From Cyanoderma ruficeps (taxonomy: Eukaryota; Chordata; Aves; Passeriformes; Timaliidae), in assembly GCA_008694505.1 (NCBI GenBank), contig VZDJ01000010.1, positions 1,961,117 through 2,025,116 of the forward strand: 64,000 nt of DNA, written 5' to 3'. The notes beneath the pieces were generated by a model, which was given only the letters and a program-made list of their open reading frames with translations, searched no databases and was not told the DNA's origin. This document shows, piece by piece, positions 60,101-64,000 of this stretch (position 1 is its first letter; every line of letters starts with the position of its first letter). Both the position numbers and the translations under genes were made by a program.

Positions 60101-63100
60101 GGAATTAATGTACAAATCTGTGCTGGATACCCTTTCTATGTCCAAAATGGGAATTACAAAGGCCAGTCTCTTTTTCAACTGTTTTCTGCTGTTTGGATCC
60201 AGACACCTGGAGACTGGCAGTCCCAGGCACCAAGGGGCTGCCAATGGCTCCATTTTGTCCCTACCTGCCTGAGACCAGTGGCTATTTGGTAGTGTGCCTG
60301 CATGCAGGTTCACAGCTAATGTGCAGCATGATGTACACAGCTGCTGATGTGCATTTGGTGTCTTCTCTGTATCCAGGGATGTTTGATTTCTCAGCTCATG
60401 AATCTTCTTTCTATTGGGCTTTACAATGTGGCACCTCTGCATGCAGTGTTGGATAGCAGAGAGGGGTGTCCACATCCAGACTTACCCGTGAAGAACAAAT
60501 GTATCTGAGGGCCTCACCAAAATAAAATTGAAAAAAGTTATGAAATTAGCAGTAGCTAATGGGTTTGTAGCCAGTCCAGGAGATTTTTGCCATTGTGTCT
60601 CCCCAGCTGTCTTCCCCAGCTTATGTTAGAGTGTAGCTCAGTGTTTCCATGTGGAAACTTGGGTGCCCCAGCTATCCTACCATGTTTGCAAAGATTCTTA
60701 CTCAATCAGGTAGTTTAATTGGTTTGGATTAGCTTTTTTTATCTCTTTCTTTTTTGGGAAGGGAATGGGTGTGTACGTGAATTTTTTGTTTCTTTTTTTT
60801 TTTAAATTTAATCTAGGTAGTTTCACTGGATGTACTTACACTATACATCTCAAATTGTTTGCATAAATTGAACTTGGGGATCAAGCACAAGGGGCCAGAA
60901 GAAACTGGTATCCCCTAAAATGCTTTAGTTGCTTTAGTTGCCAGAGACAGTGACATTGAAAGATCCATCCTTTTTTGTTGATTAATTAAAATAGATACCT
61001 ACACTTTAACCTTTTCATGTGTCTACCTGCAGCAGCTGAACCCAGACTGCATTCCTCTATATCTCCTTTAAAAGAATAAATAAGCATTAAAATCTGAAGA
61101 AGGCATACAAAAATAATGCATAGATGTGATAACATGATAACCATTCTGTGTGTGTTTTTACCTGTTCTTCATATTTAATAAGCACCTATCTAGGGATTTT
61201 CATCTCTGAAGTGCTGCTTAGATATGTGCTTCTTTCAAGTAGATATATCAGTTTTACAGGTAGGAAAACTGGGACACAAGAGAGATTTAATAATTTGCCT
61301 GAATAAAATAATGCTGTAAGAAATTTTTCTGAATCAAGCAGTAGCTCATGTATCCTTCTCCTGTGGAGAAGAGCTGCATCCTTGACCCAGCACCCACTTC
61401 AGCCACAGATGGAAAATGTATGCAGTGTTTACCTGCAGCACCCTGGGGAGTGGTGGGTGCCTCCAGCACTGAGGAAATACTGTGCTGTTCAGAAACGGGG
61501 AATACTGGAGGCTGTGCCTGTGCCAGTGGGTTTGCCCTGCTCTGCTGTGCTACAGTGCAGTGCTCATGTCCTCACACAGTGCATAGCCAGGCCTTGGCTG
61601 TCCTCCAGGTACACACTGAAGCCAGTAGTGCTTGTCTGTGCAGGGAGGCGTGCCCATAAAAACTTTTGGTTTTGTTGCTAATCTGCTTTTAAGCTATTTG
61701 TGATGTTTTCTGCCCTGTGATTGAAAGTGTGATTGCAGCACCTACAGTCGTACGTGACCTAGCTTTAATTTAGCTAACTTGGATATTAATAGCTACAAAG
61801 TTGTACTCTAGGCTATAGATATCCTCCAAAGAACCTGGCAGGTTGCACAGTAAGTGGGTGTATGTCTTTGCTGCTAACTCCACTCACGATACCTTGAGTA
61901 CAGCTACAGGTGCTGCAGATATATCTCAATTGTGTGAAAAAGCATTGCCTTAGTCTGAACAGGGGCTTTGAGCTGTAGTAGTTATGCACAGGTTATTCTA
62001 ACTTCTGCAGTATGGTGTGTATTTGCTCTGTATAGGGATTTATAGAGCAGGAGGGAGCATAGGATCTTGACCATCTTCCACTTGTGTCTACAATAATTGC
62101 CTCCCCAAGGGTAAAACTTGCCATGGAGAGCTCCAGCACTGTGCTGGGCTGAAAAAGAAAACATCAGAGATGTGCCTCTCCCTGAAGCAGAGACCACAAT
62201 GTTGTGATGGTTAAACACCCGGAAAGCTCATGCCATTGCCTTGGACTAACTCCTGGGAAGGTTTGTCCTTGTCCCATGTTTAGCATTTGTGCAGGAAAAG
62301 ATGTGTGTCCTTGAGAAAACAACCTGTCAGCTCTAGGCTTTTAGATATTACCTAGGCCTTCTTCCTCTTCACAGGTAAGGTTTTGAGTCTGATAGACTAT
62401 TCCCCTTTATAAAAAGTAGTGGAGGACAGCCTTGATATACTAATGATGGCCAGTGATACCAAAGGGGTAATGGTATAGAAAAATTTTTGTCATTACCGTT
62501 TTCTTTCATGATATGGGGAGCTTTTAAGAGGGATCTGGAGGTACATACAGCGTCTGTAATTTGCCAGGATGGAAAAAGATGATGCCTTTTGCAGGCAAGC
62601 AGTCATTACTCGCAAAAGGTAATAAGAGGGAAATGGTATTCCAAGAAGTACAAAAGCACTCTAAATGATTAACCACATCAACCTTTGTTGGACATATTCT
62701 TTTAGTAAGAGGAGACGGATACCTCAGTTTAAAAATAGTCTGTAATCCTTTTCTTTGTTTGAAAAGTTTGAACTTATATTTTCTCATTCCACTCCTCTGT
62801 TTCTGCCTTTTGTAAATTAAATGTCCTAGCCAAATATTGGAAAACAACGGTCCAGATATCCTAAACCATCTCTTTTTATTTTTTACATGGCAGGTATTTT
62901 TCCCCCCTGGATTTTGGAATTATTACTTATGGTACTGTTGCTCCAAATTTTAGTATGCAGAAAGCAAGAAATACAAATATAAAATTTGAAGTTACAGGTG
63001 TTAAAGACCATGTCTATGGAAGCATTTATGGGCCTGTATGAACATGTGTCCTTTTTCAAATAAAGTGAATTGATAAAAACAGTAATAATTTCAGAGTAAA

Positions 63101-64000
63101 AGCAAAATGCGTCAGGCATTTGTGTGGCAAACTAGCAGAATTTAGTCATGTACTAAGGTCCTTGGCATACAATCCTTTTTGTCAAATAGGACACATTGCT
63201 CCAGAGATCAGCCAGAGCCAGCAGAAATATGATTGTATCCATGCTCTCTCTGCTAGGTGCAGGCCTTCCCTTCTGAAAAGGGTCCACCAACACTGCCTGA
63301 TTTATTTTCTAGGTGTCTAAGGTAAATGGAAGTGGGTGCTTTTGAGTGATGATCTCTAGTCTGTGCTGTGCACTGTACTCTGCTTCCCCTGGGACTGAGC
63401 AGGAGGAAGGGAGCTGAGGCAGAGCAATCGTCACAGCCATGAGGATCTTATTGAGAACTGAATCCAGATTTCTGTTTAGGGCATCTGAATATGGAAATGA
63501 GACACAAGAAATGAAGCAGACTCTTTTCAGGGTATATAAAACATTGCAGCAGAAGGACCTTTCTTTATTGGTATGGAGTAAGTCTACTGGTAAAATTTAT
63601 GGTCAGGAATTCAAGTTAGCAGCTCAAGGAAGTTGACCTAAATGAGAAGCTAAGATACAACTAATAGGATAACCAAGTACATACATACATATATGTAGAT
63701 ATAAAAATGTCTTTTTTTCTTTAACATTTACTGAGTCAGATGTTTTTTCATGTGCTTTCATGTGCCAGCTTCATCTGATGCCATCTGTTTACTGTTTTTG
63801 TGTGGGAAGTTGTTTTTTTAATCACTTCATGCAGTCATACATATGCAGAATAATAGAGCAAAATAAAGTTCGTGCTTTTTGCTGTTGGTTAAATTGTGTC
63901 CTGCCAGTATTTTATTTGCTTAATAAAGCTTAGTTCTTCTATTATAGTGAAGAGGGTTGTGGGGGAAGATGCTTCACTAAAATTTGGAATCGCAGTAAAT
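54109..64000. other. Long unique AT-rich stretch
   Basis: No CR1, LTR, SINE or coding signal is recognised in 9.9 kb. Open frames stay below 126 codons and have no known motifs; the densest patches are 60000-60475 and 61340-61680, which are somewhat GC-richer. A short TACA/TATA run lies at 63679-63694 and a poly(T) of 12-13 at 58715-58728. The low repeat density compared with 28-54 kb could reflect constraint or chance. Confidence 0.45.

Noticed and set aside
63661..63710. TACA/TATA microsatellite
   Set aside because: Only about three TACA units, too short and impure to call a microsatellite of interest.
1..64000. CRISPR arrays, operons, bacterial or phage genes
   Set aside because: No regularly spaced repeats and no dense coding; every line of evidence points to vertebrate nuclear DNA.

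Overview
The window looks like vertebrate nuclear DNA from a songbird (order Passeriformes). It is AT-rich with few CpGs outside a few insertions, and it has no operons and no long open frames. It carries many CR1 LINE fragments ending in the avian tail (variants of ATTCTRTG). It has several endogenous-retrovirus LTRs and one tRNA-Ile-derived SINE with a CR1-like tail, at 6696-6838. That SINE matches the TguSINE1 type described from passerines and is the most specific clue to the order. I found no protein-coding exon that I can name. The window reads as intergenic or deep intronic sequence. The longest open frames (234 and 225 codons) are only slightly longer than chance would give in 64 kb read six ways.

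Layout. 1-450 is a minus-strand CR1 reverse-transcriptase fragment. About 1523-1999 is a plus-strand LTR. 2.0-13.5 kb is mostly unique sequence holding the SINE, a 30-bp tandem duplication, short A/C-rich runs and two CR1 3' tails. 13.7-18.2 kb is LTR-rich: a short LTR at 13718-13932 (+), a related 729-bp LTR at 16603-17331 (-) with a perfect 5-bp target duplication, and a CpG-rich LTR-like block at about 17636-18241. 18.2-27.7 kb is largely unique. A 266-bp LTR at 27743-28008 starts the second repeat-rich region. CR1 copies lie at 28327-29240, 31729-33804, 37160-37743, 43562-44410 and 51330-54108 on the plus strand, and at 47097-47510 on the minus strand. 54.1-64 kb is again unique.

The repeats record their own order of insertion. 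The CR1 at 31729-33804 was split by a piece of about 100 bp related to sequence 1.4 kb upstream, and that piece was later split by a 637-bp LTR with TGGAT duplications. The LTR near 47 kb was split by a CR1. Two CR1 copies 9.7 kb apart share a 162-bp block with only 4 differences, inside much more diverged flanks, which suggests gene conversion.

I found no convincing new biological system. The points most worth checking are the conversion-like block, the nested insertions, the long terminal inverted repeats of one LTR family, the unidentified CpG-rich LTR-like block, three exon-like segments and a probable assembly artefact at a 3-N gap.
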